Origin: Alphaproteobacteria bacterium
GTDB lineage: Bacteria > Pseudomonadota > Alphaproteobacteria > Rhizobiales > Hyphomicrobiaceae
Length of the DNA: 64,000 nt
Assembly: GCA_022600345.1 (NCBI GenBank)
Contig: JAHZKP010000096.1
Location: 27,030 to 91,029, forward strand
Reading direction: 5' to 3'
Shown here: positions 54,202 through 64,000 of the stretch, piece after piece
How positions within the stretch are numbered: position 1 is the first letter of the stretch
Layout: each line of letters begins with the position of its first letter
Notes under the pieces: model-generated
What the model saw: only the letters and a program-made list of their open reading frames with translations
The model's database searches: none
Told to the model about the DNA's origin: nothing
Made by a program: the position numbers and the translations under genes

Positions 54202-56058
54202 ATGCGCTTTGCCCCTCACCATTTGGACGAAATCCGCGCCAGGCTGCCCGTCAGCCAGGTGGTTTCGGGCAAGGTCAATTTAAAGCGGCAGGGCCGTGAG
54301 CTGATCGGCCTGTCGCCCTTCAAGGTCGAGAAAACCCCGTCGTTTACCGTCAACGACCAGAAGGGGTTTTATCATTGCTTTGCCACAGGCGAGCATGGCG
54401 ACATCTTCTCATTCCTGATGAAGACCGAGGGGTTGGCGTTTCCTGAAGCCGTCGAGCGGCTGGCTGAGGAAGCCGGCGTCGAATTGCCCAAGGAAACCCC
54501 AAAAACGCCCGAAGCCCGCGCCCAGACCGATCACCGCCAGAGGCTCTACGAGTTGGTGGAAGCCTCGGCCTTATTTTTCCAGGCCAATCTGAATTCGTCT
54601 TCTGGGACTTTTGCCCGGCAGTATGTCGAGCGCCGTGGATTGAGCGATGACACAGTCGCCAGGTTCCGGCTTGGATATGCGCCCGATGGGCGAACGACGC
54701 TCAAGCAGCATCTGGCGAAAGCAGGCTTCACGGTCAGGGAAATGGTCGATTCGGGGATGCTGATCGGGGGCGAGGATATTCGCGAGCCCTATGACCGGTT
54801 CCGCAACCGCCTGATGTTTCCGATCACCGACCTGAAGGGCCGGGTGATCGCCTTTGGCGGGCGGGCGCTGGATGCCAATCAACCCGCTAAATACCTCAAC
54901 TCCAATGACACGCCGCTATTCCACAAGGGCCGGGTTCTTTATAACGCCCACGACGCAAGGCAGGCAGCATTCGAGAAGAACAGCGTCATAGCCGTTGAAG
55001 GCTATATGGATGTGATCGCGCTGGCGCAGGCCGGGTTCAATGAGGCTGTGGCCCCACTGGGCACGGCTCTGACGGAAGACCAACTGGCCTTGTTATGGCG
55101 AATGGCGCCGGAGCCTGTGTTGTGTTTCGATGGCGATGGAGCCGGGCGCAAAGCGGCTTTCCGGGCGATCGACACGGCCTTGGGGCACCTGAAGCCGGGG
55201 GCCAGCCTTTCGTTCGCCTTTCTGGCCGACGGGGTCGATCCAGACGATGCGATCCGCGAGGGCGGGCCGGAGGGCCTGCAGGCAATCCTGGATCGGGCAC
55301 GTCCGCTGGCCGATGTCCTGTTTGACCGGGAATGGGGCGATGGCAACTGGACGACACCTGAGCGCCGGGCCGGTCTGGAGCAGCGGATCAAGAAGGTCAT
55401 TTCGGGAATTGGCGATGAAGTGGTGCGCTCCCACTATGAGCGCGACATGCGAGACCGGCTGTTTACCGCCTGGCGCCGAAAGCAACCGCGCGCTCACGCC
55501 GGAGGCGGCAATTCTGGCGGGCCGCGAGTTGCAAGTACGTCGCAACCATTTCTCAAGAAGCCGAGAACCGGCGGCAATAACGGGTTTGCGCGGTCCGGGC
55601 AGGGGGGGCAACAGCCCTATGGCGGGCCGGCATTTGCCAGTGAAAGCCTGAAGCGCAGTTCTCTGGCGGCCGGCTATGGAGCGGCGATCCAGAATTGGGA
55701 AGCGGTGATTTTGAAATGCCTGCTCAATCATCCGTTCCTGATCGACGAACGTCCGGAAGAAATTGCTGAACTAAAGTTGGCGTCGGCATCGCTGCGCAAC
55801 CTTCGCGATTCGCTGCTCTCTGCGCATGCCCTTGAAAAATCACTTGACAGGACGAGCCTTCGTTCACATCTGGAACGATTGGGAGCCGGTGACGAGCTGT
55901 ATCGAATCGATCAGCTCGTGTTACACCGATCCGATCGTTTTGCTGAACCAGACGCAGAAGCGGACGCGGTACGCGAGGGCTTCGATCATATTATTGCGCT
56001 GCAGCAGGAGCGAGCCGGACTGTCGCGACCGCTTGGAACGGGCTTTATGGGCCGGTGA
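54202..56058 (+). CDS. dnaG: DNA primase
   Basis: LDEIRARLPVSQVVSGKVNLKRQGRELIGLSPFKVEKTPSFTVNDQKGFYHCFATGEHGDIFSFLM; VEGYMDVIALAQAGF. Confidence 0.98.
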   Translation: MRFAPHHLDEIRARLPVSQVVSGKVNLKRQGRELIGLSPFKVEKTPSFTVNDQKGFYHCFATGEHGDIFSFLMKTEGLAFPEAVERLAEEAGVELPKETPKTPEARAQTDHRQRLYELVEASALFFQANLNSSSGTFARQYVERRGLSDDTVARFRLGYAPDGRTTLKQHLAKAGFTVREMVDSGMLIGGEDIREPYDRFRNRLMFPITDLKGRVIAFGGRALDANQPAKYLNSNDTPLFHKGRVLYNAHDARQAAFEKNSVIAVEGYMDVIALAQAGFNEAVAPLGTALTEDQLALLWRMAPEPVLCFDGDGAGRKAAFRAIDTALGHLKPGASLSFAFLADGVDPDDAIREGGPEGLQAILDRARPLADVLFDREWGDGNWTTPERRAGLEQRIKKVISGIGDEVVRSHYERDMRDRLFTAWRRKQPRAHAGGGNSGGPRVASTSQPFLKKPRTGGNNGFARSGQGGQQPYGGPAFASESLKRSSLAAGYGAAIQNWEAVILKCLLNHPFLIDERPEEIAELKLASASLRNLRDSLLSAHALEKSLDRTSLRSHLERLGAGDELYRIDQLVLHRSDRFAEPDAEADAVREGFDHIIALQQERAGLSRPLGTGFMGR

Positions 56059-56399
56059 CAGGATGGTTGCTCTCGCCCAAGGAGCTGGTGCTTAAGGGTT
56101 CGCCCTGAGCGCTCGGCGGAGGAACTTTGCCGGTTGGCAATTTATCGGGGACGCTTGGTGAGTGCTGCAACGGTTGGGTCTGACGACGCCAATAGGACGG
56201 GTGTCAGCTTTCGCATTCGCACAAAATTCAAAGGGTGGGACAATTTGACCACACCCAGCAAGCTGTGCATGCGCACAAGGCTGTTTGGACTGTTGCCCGT
56301 CGCACCGAGGAATTGCCACCGTTCTTGCATGCTCTAAACGCTTCAGCGACCACTCGTCGCTGCCATTGAACCCCAAGACCAGACAGGGTGTCATATACC

Positions 56400-58502
56400 A
56401 TGGCGAATGCGAAGTTGAAAAAGGACGATCAGGCCGCTGCGGGCCAGGCCGAGGCTGAGCGCGACAGTCCGCTTCTGGATATGTCGGATTCAGCGGTCAA
56501 GAAATTCATCAAAGCCGCCAAGGCGAAGGGCTACGTCACCTATGAAGACCTCAACAAGGTGTTGCCGTCCGAAGAGGTGACATCCGACCAGATCGAGGAT
56601 CTGTATTCGACGCTGTCGGAGATGGGCATCAATGTTGTCGAATCGGAAGATGAAGACTCCGATGAGGCCCAGCCTGAAGGCGTCGATGCGGCTGCCAGCC
56701 GCGAAGTCGCGACGAAAGCCTCGGTTCCTACGACGACGGCGGCAAAGTCGGAGCCTTCTGAGCGTACCGACGACCCGGTGCGCATGTATCTGCGCGAGAT
56801 GGGCACGGTCGAGCTTTTGTCACGCGAGGGCGAAATCGCCATCGCCAAACGCATCGAGGCCGGCCGGGAAGCGATGATCGCAGGGCTGTGCGAGAGCCCG
56901 TTGACCTTCCAGGCCATCATCATCTGGCGCGACGAACTTAACGACGGCACCATCCTGCTGCGCGACATCATCGACTTGGAGGCAACCTACGAAGGCCCCG
57001 ATGCCAAGGCCAACGCGGCGCAGGCCAACGATGGCAATTCGCCGGAAGGCGGTGCGGCTGCGCCTGGCCAGGCTGCGTCGGGTGCGGCAGCTACTCCTGG
57101 TGGGCCTGTTGCGGCCAACAGCAATGCTGCTCCCGCCGCGTCACCATCAACAAGTGGCGAAGGTGGGGCAGAGGGCAGTGGCGATGAGGCTGGCGATGGC
57201 GAAAACAGTGACGACGATGATGATGATTACGAAAACGCCATGTCGCTGGCGGCCATGGAGGCTGAGCTGAAGCCGAAGGTTCTTGAAACCTTCGACATGA
57301 TCGCCAGCAACTATAAGAAACTGCGCAAACAGCAAGATCGCATGATCGAGCAGCAGGTGGCCGGCGATCAGGCGTCGGGTCAACAGCAGCGCGCCTATGA
57401 GAAATTGCGCGAAGAGATCATCGAAGAAGTTAAAAGCCTGTCGCTCAACAACAATCGTATCGAGAGTCTGGTCGAGCAGCTTTATGCCATCAACAAGCGA
57501 CTGGTTAGCCAGGAAGGCAAGTTGATGCGCCTGGCCGATGAGCACGGCATTCCACGCCAGGCCTATCTGGACGAATACTTCGGCAACGAACTCGACCAGA
57601 CCTGGCTTGACCGGATGTCAGAGAAGGGCAAGAAGTGGGTCAAGTTCATTGGCCGCGAACGCTCCAAAATCGACACGATCCGCACCGAGATCCACGAACT
57701 GGCCAGCGTCACGGGTCTGGAAATCCCAGAATTCCGCCGCATCGTGCGCGCTGTGCAAAAAGGTGAGCGCGAAGCCCGCCAGGCCAAGAAGGAAATGGTG
57801 GAAGCCAACCTGCGGCTGGTGATTTCGATTGCCAAGAAATACACCAACCGCGGCTTACAGTTCCTGGATCTCATCCAGGAGGGCAACATCGGCTTGATGA
57901 AGGCGGTCGACAAGTTCGAATACCGGCGCGGTTATAAGTTCTCGACCTATGCGACGTGGTGGATCCGGCAGGCGATCACCCGCTCGATTGCCGACCAGGC
58001 GCGCACGATCCGTATTCCGGTGCACATGATCGAGACGATCAACAAGATCGTTCGGACTTCGCGCCAGATGCTGCACGAAATCGGTCGCGAGCCGACGCCC
58101 GAAGAGTTGGCTGAGAAACTTGCCATGCCGCTTGAGAAGGTCCGCAAGGTTCTCAAAATCGCCAAGGAGCCGATCAGCCTGGAGACGCCGATTGGTGATG
58201 AGGAAGATTCGCACCTGGGCGACTTCATCGAGGACAAGAACGCGCTTTTGCCGATCGACGCGGCGATCCAGTCGAACCTGCGTGAGACGACGACGCGGGT
58301 TCTGGCATCCCTGACGCCACGTGAAGAGCGCGTCCTTAGAATGCGCTTCGGGATCGGCATGAATACCGACCACACGCTGGAAGAAGTCGGCCAGCAGTTC
58401 TCGGTGACGCGTGAACGTATCCGTCAGATCGAAGCCAAGGCGCTTCGCAAGCTGAAGCACCCAAGCCGGTCGCGGAAGCTTCGCAGCTTCCTGGACAACT
58501 GA
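56400..58502 (+). CDS. rpoD: RNA polymerase primary sigma factor
   Basis: [11 protein letters not shown] start; [76 protein letters not shown]. Confidence 0.98.
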   Translation: MANAKLKKDDQAAAGQAEAERDSPLLDMSDSAVKKFIKAAKAKGYVTYEDLNKVLPSEEVTSDQIEDLYSTLSEMGINVVESEDEDSDEAQPEGVDAAASREVATKASVPTTTAAKSEPSERTDDPVRMYLREMGTVELLSREGEIAIAKRIEAGREAMIAGLCESPLTFQAIIIWRDELNDGTILLRDIIDLEATYEGPDAKANAAQANDGNSPEGGAAAPGQAASGAAATPGGPVAANSNAAPAASPSTSGEGGAEGSGDEAGDGENSDDDDDDYENAMSLAAMEAELKPKVLETFDMIASNYKKLRKQQDRMIEQQVAGDQASGQQQRAYEKLREEIIEEVKSLSLNNNRIESLVEQLYAINKRLVSQEGKLMRLADEHGIPRQAYLDEYFGNELDQTWLDRMSEKGKKWVKFIGRERSKIDTIRTEIHELASVTGLEIPEFRRIVRAVQKGEREARQAKKEMVEANLRLVISIAKKYTNRGLQFLDLIQEGNIGLMKAVDKFEYRRGYKFSTYATWWIRQAITRSIADQARTIRIPVHMIETINKIVRTSRQMLHEIGREPTPEELAEKLAMPLEKVRKVLKIAKEPISLETPIGDEEDSHLGDFIEDKNALLPIDAAIQSNLRETTTRVLASLTPREERVLRMRFGIGMNTDHTLEEVGQQFSVTRERIRQIEAKALRKLKHPSRSRKLRSFLDN

Positions 58503-58540
58503 GCAGCAACCGCTGCTGCTCATACGAACAAGTCTAAAGA

Positions 58541-58566
58541 GGTCGCCCGGTTGGCGGCCTTTTTTG
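58541..58566 (+). terminator. Rho-independent terminator after rpoD
   Basis: GGTCGCC-CGGTT-GGCGGCC-TTTTTTG. Confidence 0.7.
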
Positions 58567-58645
58567 TGGCGGCTTGGTTTTGACGCAGTGCAGCGATTGC
58601 GCGACAATGGCTGGCTTAACGCGAGCAAAAAAGGGACATTCGGAT

Positions 58646-60433
58646 TTGTGCGGCATTTGCGGTGAAGTCAGATTTGACAGCGGTATGGCCTCAGCTAAGG
58701 CCATCGCCGATATGTGCGAGGTGATGCGTCCAAGAGGACCTGATGCGGGGGGGGCAATTGTCAGGGACCGCGTGGGTCTTGGTCACCGACGCCTCAGGAT
58801 TATCGATCTGTCTGCACGCGGCAACCAGCCGATGAGCGATCCTGAACTGGGGCTCTCGCTGGCCTTCAATGGCTGCATTTATAATTACAAGGAACTGAGG
58901 GCCGAACTTCAAGCAAGCGGCTATCGTTTCTTTTCCGACAGCGACACCGAAGTGATCCTGAAGGCGTATGCCGCCTGGGGAACCGACTGCGTAAAGCGCT
59001 TCAACGGCATGTTTGCGTTTGCGATTCATGAGCGCGACTCCGGCCGCGTCGTGCTTGCCCGGGACCGGTTGGGCATCAAGCCGTTATATCTGGCAGAAGC
59101 GCGGATTGATGGAAGCCCGGTCATGCGGTTTGCTTCTTCGTTGCCGGCATTGTTGGCAACCAAGGGCATCGACCGCTCAATCGACCCAATCGCACTCCAC
59201 CACTACATGACGTTCCACTCGGTCGTGCCGCCGCCCTACACGATGATCAAGGGCATTCGAAAGTTGCCTCCAGCCACCGTGTCGGTCATCGAACCGGATG
59301 GGACGCGAAGCGACAAGGTCTACTGGGAACCGTCGTTCATACGAACGGCCGAGGATCTTAGAACCTCAGCAGAAGAATGGGAGCAGCGCGTCCACGATGC
59401 GCTGATCGCTGCGGTCAAACGCCGGATGGTGGCCGACGTCCCGGTCGGGGTCCTACTTTCGGGAGGTGTCGATTCATCTTTGATTGTCGGGCTGCTGGCG
59501 GAGGCGGGGCAGTCCGGCCTGAAGACCTTTTCGGTCGGTTTTGAGTCGGTTGGGGGCGAAGAAGGCAACGAATTCAGATACTCCGACCTTATCGCCCAGC
59601 ACTACGGAACCGAACACTTCAAGATCCCGGTGCCGACCGATGAGATGATCGCAGCCTTGCCAGCAACCATCAACGCGATGGCCGAACCCATGGTGAGCCA
59701 CGACAACGTCGGCTTCTATCTGTTGTCCCGAGAAGTGACAAAGCATGTTCGCGTCGTGCAAAGCGGACAGGGCGCCGATGAGATCTATGGGGGGTATCAC
59801 TGGTATCCGCCACTGGCCAAAAGCAACGCCGGCATTGGCGACTATGCAGAAGCCTTCTTCGACAGGGACCATGCCGAATTCTGCAAGGCCGTCACTCCTG
59901 AATTTGCAGGGGAAGCCGACCACAGCCTGGAATTTGCTTCGTCACACTTCTCAAAGCCTGGGGCGGACGACGCCGTGGATAAGGCCCTCAGGATCGACAC
60001 TCAGGTGATGCTGGCAGATGACCCGGTCAAGCGCGTCGACAACATGACAATGGCCTGGGGACTGGAAGCGCGCGTGCCATTCCTCGATCATGAACTGGTC
60101 GAGTTGTCGGCGAAGATTCCCCCCGAACACAAGCTGAAGCACGAGGGCAAGGGCGTTTTGAAGGATGTTGCGCGCAAGGTCATTCCGCATGAGGTGATCG
60201 ACCGCCCGAAAGGCTACTTTCCTGTGCCGGCGCTGAAGTACATCGAAGGCCGGGTTTGGGACATGGTCAATGATGCGGTCAGCAGCGAGGCGGCCAGGAC
60301 CCGGGGGATCTTTCAACGTGACTACGTCGACATGCTTTTGAGCGACCCGCGCGGCCACATCACGAGATTGCGTGGATCAAAATTGTGGCAAGTGGCGTTA
60401 CTAGAGATGTGGTTGCAGTCGCACAAGGTCTGA
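58646..60433 (+). CDS. asnO: N-acetylglutaminylglutamine amidotransferase (asparagine-synthase-like)
   Basis: TTG start at 58646 gives M-CGICGEVRFDSG with catalytic Cys2 of class II GATase; VLLSGGVDSSLIVGLLAE; adjacent to ngg and M42 peptidase. Confidence 0.9.
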   Translation: MCGICGEVRFDSGMASAKAIADMCEVMRPRGPDAGGAIVRDRVGLGHRRLRIIDLSARGNQPMSDPELGLSLAFNGCIYNYKELRAELQASGYRFFSDSDTEVILKAYAAWGTDCVKRFNGMFAFAIHERDSGRVVLARDRLGIKPLYLAEARIDGSPVMRFASSLPALLATKGIDRSIDPIALHHYMTFHSVVPPPYTMIKGIRKLPPATVSVIEPDGTRSDKVYWEPSFIRTAEDLRTSAEEWEQRVHDALIAAVKRRMVADVPVGVLLSGGVDSSLIVGLLAEAGQSGLKTFSVGFESVGGEEGNEFRYSDLIAQHYGTEHFKIPVPTDEMIAALPATINAMAEPMVSHDNVGFYLLSREVTKHVRVVQSGQGADEIYGGYHWYPPLAKSNAGIGDYAEAFFDRDHAEFCKAVTPEFAGEADHSLEFASSHFSKPGADDAVDKALRIDTQVMLADDPVKRVDNMTMAWGLEARVPFLDHELVELSAKIPPEHKLKHEGKGVLKDVARKVIPHEVIDRPKGYFPVPALKYIEGRVWDMVNDAVSSEAARTRGIFQRDYVDMLLSDPRGHITRLRGSKLWQVALLEMWLQSHKV

Positions 60434-60555
60434 CGAGAAGCTGTCGGCTTCGACCCATCCCACAACAAGACGACCCGCCGGCGAATGATAGAACAAGACC
60501 CAGCAACAACAATGTTTGCCTAAGTAGTATGAGCCTCACCTGATGAGACAATCTT

Positions 60556-62328
60556 ATGAGCAACGATCCAGCCAAACCTGACGCGGATAAAGTCGAGGAA
60601 TTGGCAAGCCTGAAGAACTGGGGTGCACCGGTTGACTGGTTCAAGACGCATGGCTGTTCGAACACGGCTATCGATTGCGGTTGGGGCCGCCTTATTTTTG
60701 GACAGACATTCGATGGGCCTGAAAAGTTGGCCGCCCTGCTACAGGAAGAGGAACGCGGCCGGCGCGACATTGCTCTTTATGTTCGCGAACCTCACATTGT
60801 GCTTGCCGCCGCTCCGCTGGAGGTGTTCCTCGACCCATCCCATACATTCCGTCGAAGGTTCGATTCTCCCCTGCCTGAGATCGGCGCCCAGGGACTGACC
60901 ATCCGACAGGCGCAACCTGAGGACCAGAACCGTATCAACGCGATATTTTCCAGCCGGGGGATGATCCTGTGGGAACCCGACTTCGTTCAGAATGCCAAAC
61001 AGCGCAGTGAGTTGGTTCTGCTGGTTGCAGAAGAACCCTCGTCAGGAGAAGTGGTCGGGATCGTCGAAGGGGTCGATCACGTCGCAGCGATCAAAGACCC
61101 CGACAACGGATCGAGCCTTTGGGGGCTTGCCGTCGACCCAAAGGCAACGCGGCCTGGTATCGGGCAGAAACTGTCATTGGCGCTGGCCCATCACTTCAAA
61201 GCGTTGGGCCGTGCGTTCATGGACTTATCGGTCATGCACGACAACGACGACGCCATCGGGCTCTATGAAAAGCTGGGCTTCGAACGGGTGCCGGTGTACT
61301 GCGTGAAGAAAAAGAACACGGTCAACGAGCGTTTGTTCGTGGGTCCTGATTCGGATTCTCAGCTCAATATTTACGCCCAGATCATTGTCGATGAAGCGCG
61401 CCGACGGGGCATTCGCGTCGAGGTCGAAGATGAGGAAGCCGGGCTGTTCCGGTTGATCCTGGGGGCCCGGTCTGTTGCCTGCCGCGAATCGCTATGCGAT
61501 CTGACCAGCGCGGTTGCCATGAGCCGCTGTGACGACAAATCCCTGACGCACCGGCTCCTCAAAGCAGCCGGCTTGATGGTTCCCGCGCAAACAAGAGTTG
61601 CAAACGAGCGTGAGGCAATAGCTTTTCTTGAGCAACACAATCGCGTGGTCCTGAAGCCGGTCAAGGGTGAACAAGGACAGGGCGTCTTTGTCGATCTGCA
61701 GTCTTCCAAAGGCGTCAAAATTGCGCTCCAAGAGGCCCGCAAGATCTCCAGCGAAATTGTTGTCGAACAATTCGTAACCGGGGACGACGTACGCATCATC
61801 GTGATTGACGGGGCGGTGGTTGCCGCCGCCATCAGAAAGCCGGCATCCATCGTCGGCGATGGCAAGCATTCGGTGCATGATCTGATCGAAAAGCAGAGCC
61901 GGCGGCGCGAGGCGGCTACGAAGGGCGAGAGCCGGATACCGATCGACGAGGAGACGGAGCGCTGTCTTCGCCACGCCGGCTATTCGATGGACAGTGTGCT
62001 TGAGGATGGCCAGTTTCTAGCGGTTCGTAAGACTGCTAATCTGCACACAGGCGGAACGATTCACGACGTAACACCGAAACTTAATGAGTCGATTGCAAAA
62101 GCTGCCGTAATGGCGGCCGAAGTTCTCAACATGCCCGTCGTCGGGCTGGATTTCGTCGTACCGGCAATCGATCAGCCCGCCTATTGGATAATCGAGGCCA
62201 ACGAGCGTCCCGGCCTTGCCAATCACGAACCTGCTCCGACCGTTGAGCGGTTCATCGATTTCCTGTTCCCCACCTCTAGCCCGCCTTTGTCACAGGGGGT
62301 GCGGGCATCACGGAGCCCAAATGGCTGA
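60556..62328 (+). CDS. ngg: N-acetylglutaminylglutamine synthetase (GNAT plus ATP-grasp fusion)
   Basis: 590 aa; GNAT-like middle (LAVDPKATRPGIGQKLSLALAHHFKALGRAFMDLSVMHDNDDAIGLYEKLGFERVPVYCV) followed by ATP-grasp (VLKPVKGEQGQGVFVDLQ.. IIEANERPGLANHEP). Confidence 0.9.
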   Translation: MSNDPAKPDADKVEELASLKNWGAPVDWFKTHGCSNTAIDCGWGRLIFGQTFDGPEKLAALLQEEERGRRDIALYVREPHIVLAAAPLEVFLDPSHTFRRRFDSPLPEIGAQGLTIRQAQPEDQNRINAIFSSRGMILWEPDFVQNAKQRSELVLLVAEEPSSGEVVGIVEGVDHVAAIKDPDNGSSLWGLAVDPKATRPGIGQKLSLALAHHFKALGRAFMDLSVMHDNDDAIGLYEKLGFERVPVYCVKKKNTVNERLFVGPDSDSQLNIYAQIIVDEARRRGIRVEVEDEEAGLFRLILGARSVACRESLCDLTSAVAMSRCDDKSLTHRLLKAAGLMVPAQTRVANEREAIAFLEQHNRVVLKPVKGEQGQGVFVDLQSSKGVKIALQEARKISSEIVVEQFVTGDDVRIIVIDGAVVAAAIRKPASIVGDGKHSVHDLIEKQSRRREAATKGESRIPIDEETERCLRHAGYSMDSVLEDGQFLAVRKTANLHTGGTIHDVTPKLNESIAKAAVMAAEVLNMPVVGLDFVVPAIDQPAYWIIEANERPGLANHEPAPTVERFIDFLFPTSSPPLSQGVRASRSPNG

Positions 62329-62352
62329 CAGGCAAGAAGGAAGTGCAGAGCG

Positions 62353-62535
62353 ATGTGGTTCATCTTTCAAGCTTTTCGACACAGCATGTCATCCATTTGG
62401 GCCCGCCTTTCAGGTAGTCCAAGGCTGGCCATCGGCAGCGTTAAACGTCTCAACCGTATGGCCCGATACGCTTTCGACCGTTCGCCTAGCCGAATGGACC
62501 AGCCTTTGACTATGATGCTCCACTACCCTGTGTAA
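62353..62535 (+). CDS. possible 60-aa basic small protein between ngg and the M42 peptidase
   Basis: MWFIFQAFRHSMSSIWARLSGSPRLAIGSVKRLNRMARYAFDRSPSRMDQPLTMMLHYPV; AAGGAAG purine-rich RBS-like stretch upstream. Confidence 0.35.
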   Translation: MWFIFQAFRHSMSSIWARLSGSPRLAIGSVKRLNRMARYAFDRSPSRMDQPLTMMLHYPV

Positions 62536-62587
62536 AAGGCCGGCTGGGCCGGGAGCAACGTGAGACTTTTGGGGGGAATGCACGCAA

Positions 62588-63700
62588 ATGAAAGATCTCA
62601 ACATCGACCTTGGCTATCTACGCCGCATTCTGAGTGAGTTGCTGGAGATCCCCAGTCCGACGGGCATGACTGATTTGGCCGTTGTCTACGTTTGCGATGA
62701 GCTTAAGGCTCTGGGCATTCCATTCGAGCTTACTCGCCGGGGTGCCATTCGGGCGGATTTGAAGGGGCGCAGATCGAGCCCGGACCGGGCTATCGTCACC
62801 CACGTCGATACGTTAGGTGCGATCATCAAGGGATTTCACCCAGCCAACGGTTGGCCGCGGCTGTCACCGGTCGGGCACTGGTCGGCCCGCTTTGCCGAAG
62901 GTGCGCGCTGTACCGTTTATTCAGATGACAACCGGCAAACAACCGGAACAATTCTTCCGCTGAAGGCGTCGGGGCATACCTACGGTGACGAAATCGACAT
63001 TCAACCGAGCACGTGGGAAAATCTCGAACTGCGGCTTGATGCGCGTGTTTCCAATGAAGAAGAGATTCGGGAAATAGGCATCAATGTCGGCGACATGATT
63101 GCTGTCCACCCGATGCCGTATTTCGCGCCCAACGGGTTTATTTGTTCCAGACATCTCGACAACAAGGCAGGGGTCGCTGCAAAACTGGCGGCCGCCAAAG
63201 CGATTTTGGAAAGCGGTGTTCCGCTGCCGATGGACTGCCACCTCCTGTTTACGATCTCAGAAGAAGTGGGCGTTGGAGCCTCTCACGTTTTGCATGGCGA
63301 TGTCGCAGAGCTGTTGTCAGTCGATAACGGCACGATCGCGTCGGTCCAGTATACCTGCGACTACGGGGTGACGATTGCCATGCAGGATTCAACGGGTCCA
63401 TTCGACTGGCATTTGACGCGCAGCCTGATCAGCCTTTGTAAGAAGCACTCCATCGATCACAGCCGCGACGTCTTCAATCATTATCGCAGCGATTCTGCTG
63501 CCGCCCTTGAAGCAGGAAACGATATCCGGACAGCCCTTGTCTGCTTTGGCCTTGATGCATCGCACGGCTTTGAGCGCACGCATATGGATTCGCTGCATGC
63601 GCTTTCGCGTCTCCTGGCGCTCTATATGCAAAGTCCTGCGCTATTCGAGCGCGATGAAAAGCCGATTGGTCCGGTTGGCGATTTTCCAGCAACGGACTGA
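62588..63700 (+). CDS. M42-family peptidase of the NAGGN osmoprotectant cluster
   Basis: IVTHVDTLGAIIKGF; SRHLDNKAGVAAKLAA; LFTISEEVGVGASHVL; third gene after asnO/ngg. Confidence 0.88.
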   Translation: MKDLNIDLGYLRRILSELLEIPSPTGMTDLAVVYVCDELKALGIPFELTRRGAIRADLKGRRSSPDRAIVTHVDTLGAIIKGFHPANGWPRLSPVGHWSARFAEGARCTVYSDDNRQTTGTILPLKASGHTYGDEIDIQPSTWENLELRLDARVSNEEEIREIGINVGDMIAVHPMPYFAPNGFICSRHLDNKAGVAAKLAAAKAILESGVPLPMDCHLLFTISEEVGVGASHVLHGDVAELLSVDNGTIASVQYTCDYGVTIAMQDSTGPFDWHLTRSLISLCKKHSIDHSRDVFNHYRSDSAAALEAGNDIRTALVCFGLDASHGFERTHMDSLHALSRLLALYMQSPALFERDEKPIGPVGDFPATD

Positions 63701-63866
63701 ATTGTTTAAAGGGGTCCCGGCACGAACCGCGTCCACCTAAAATGAACACGGGCTGGCGGGATGGTCAGAAAGCGCAAACTACCTACGCAATCCTGGCTAT
63801 GCTTCCACTTAATCCTGCCCCCCTCTAAATCAAAACTGAGCCCTGATACGCTTGGCCGATCTCTAG

Positions 63867-64000
63867 CAGGCTGTTGAAAAACTCATGTGGCTCGCGACAC
63901 CAGTCACTTTTTCGCATTCGGCCAGAAGCGGCGCGCAGCGCGATATGGTTTATCGTGCCAGTGCCGCGACGCCGCCGAGGCGAAAAAGTGCGGTGTCCCA
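63867..64000. mobile_element. probable terminus of an insertion sequence, truncated by the window edge
   Basis: caggctgttgaaaaactca resembles a common IS terminal sequence; preceded by ctag. Minus-strand partial ORF ...WDTALFRLGGVAALAR* ends at 63950. Confidence 0.35.

Noticed and set aside
57855-58628. 257-aa minus-strand ORF
   Set aside because: Antisense to the rpoD 3' half.

Overview
GC-rich alphaproteobacterial chromosome window (probably Hyphomicrobiales-like, judged from gene content and repeat style; taxonomy is inference). It is mostly housekeeping and core-accessory genes. The main recognisable blocks are: an SOS-type imuA-imuB-dnaE2 mutasome with a GAAC-N7-GAAC box; guaB and guaA; aroQ-accB-accC-aat; ettA; greA and carB/carA with a ChaN-like gene between them; yqeY-like, dnaG and rpoD; and a three-gene N-acetylglutaminylglutamine (NAGGN) osmoprotectant operon. 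The most unusual locus is at the left edge. It holds a truncated Ras/Rab-like small GTPase, absent from the ORF track because it runs off the window, next to a 730-aa protein with a cytoplasmic longin/roadblock-like region, one TM segment, a BON-like segment and an OmpA peptidoglycan-binding domain, plus a small coiled-coil protein. Other notable items are a 159-bp MITE with 18-bp TIRs and a TTAG duplication, a 268-bp inverted-repeat-bounded intergenic element, a GIY-YIG nuclease gene bracketed by a perfect 88-bp direct repeat that carries REP palindromes, a CARDB protein with a peptidoglycan-binding domain inserted in it, a SUMF1/FGE-like orphan on an AT-richer island, and a probable IS end at the right edge. 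All calls come from reading the sequence and the supplied translations. No database search was run.
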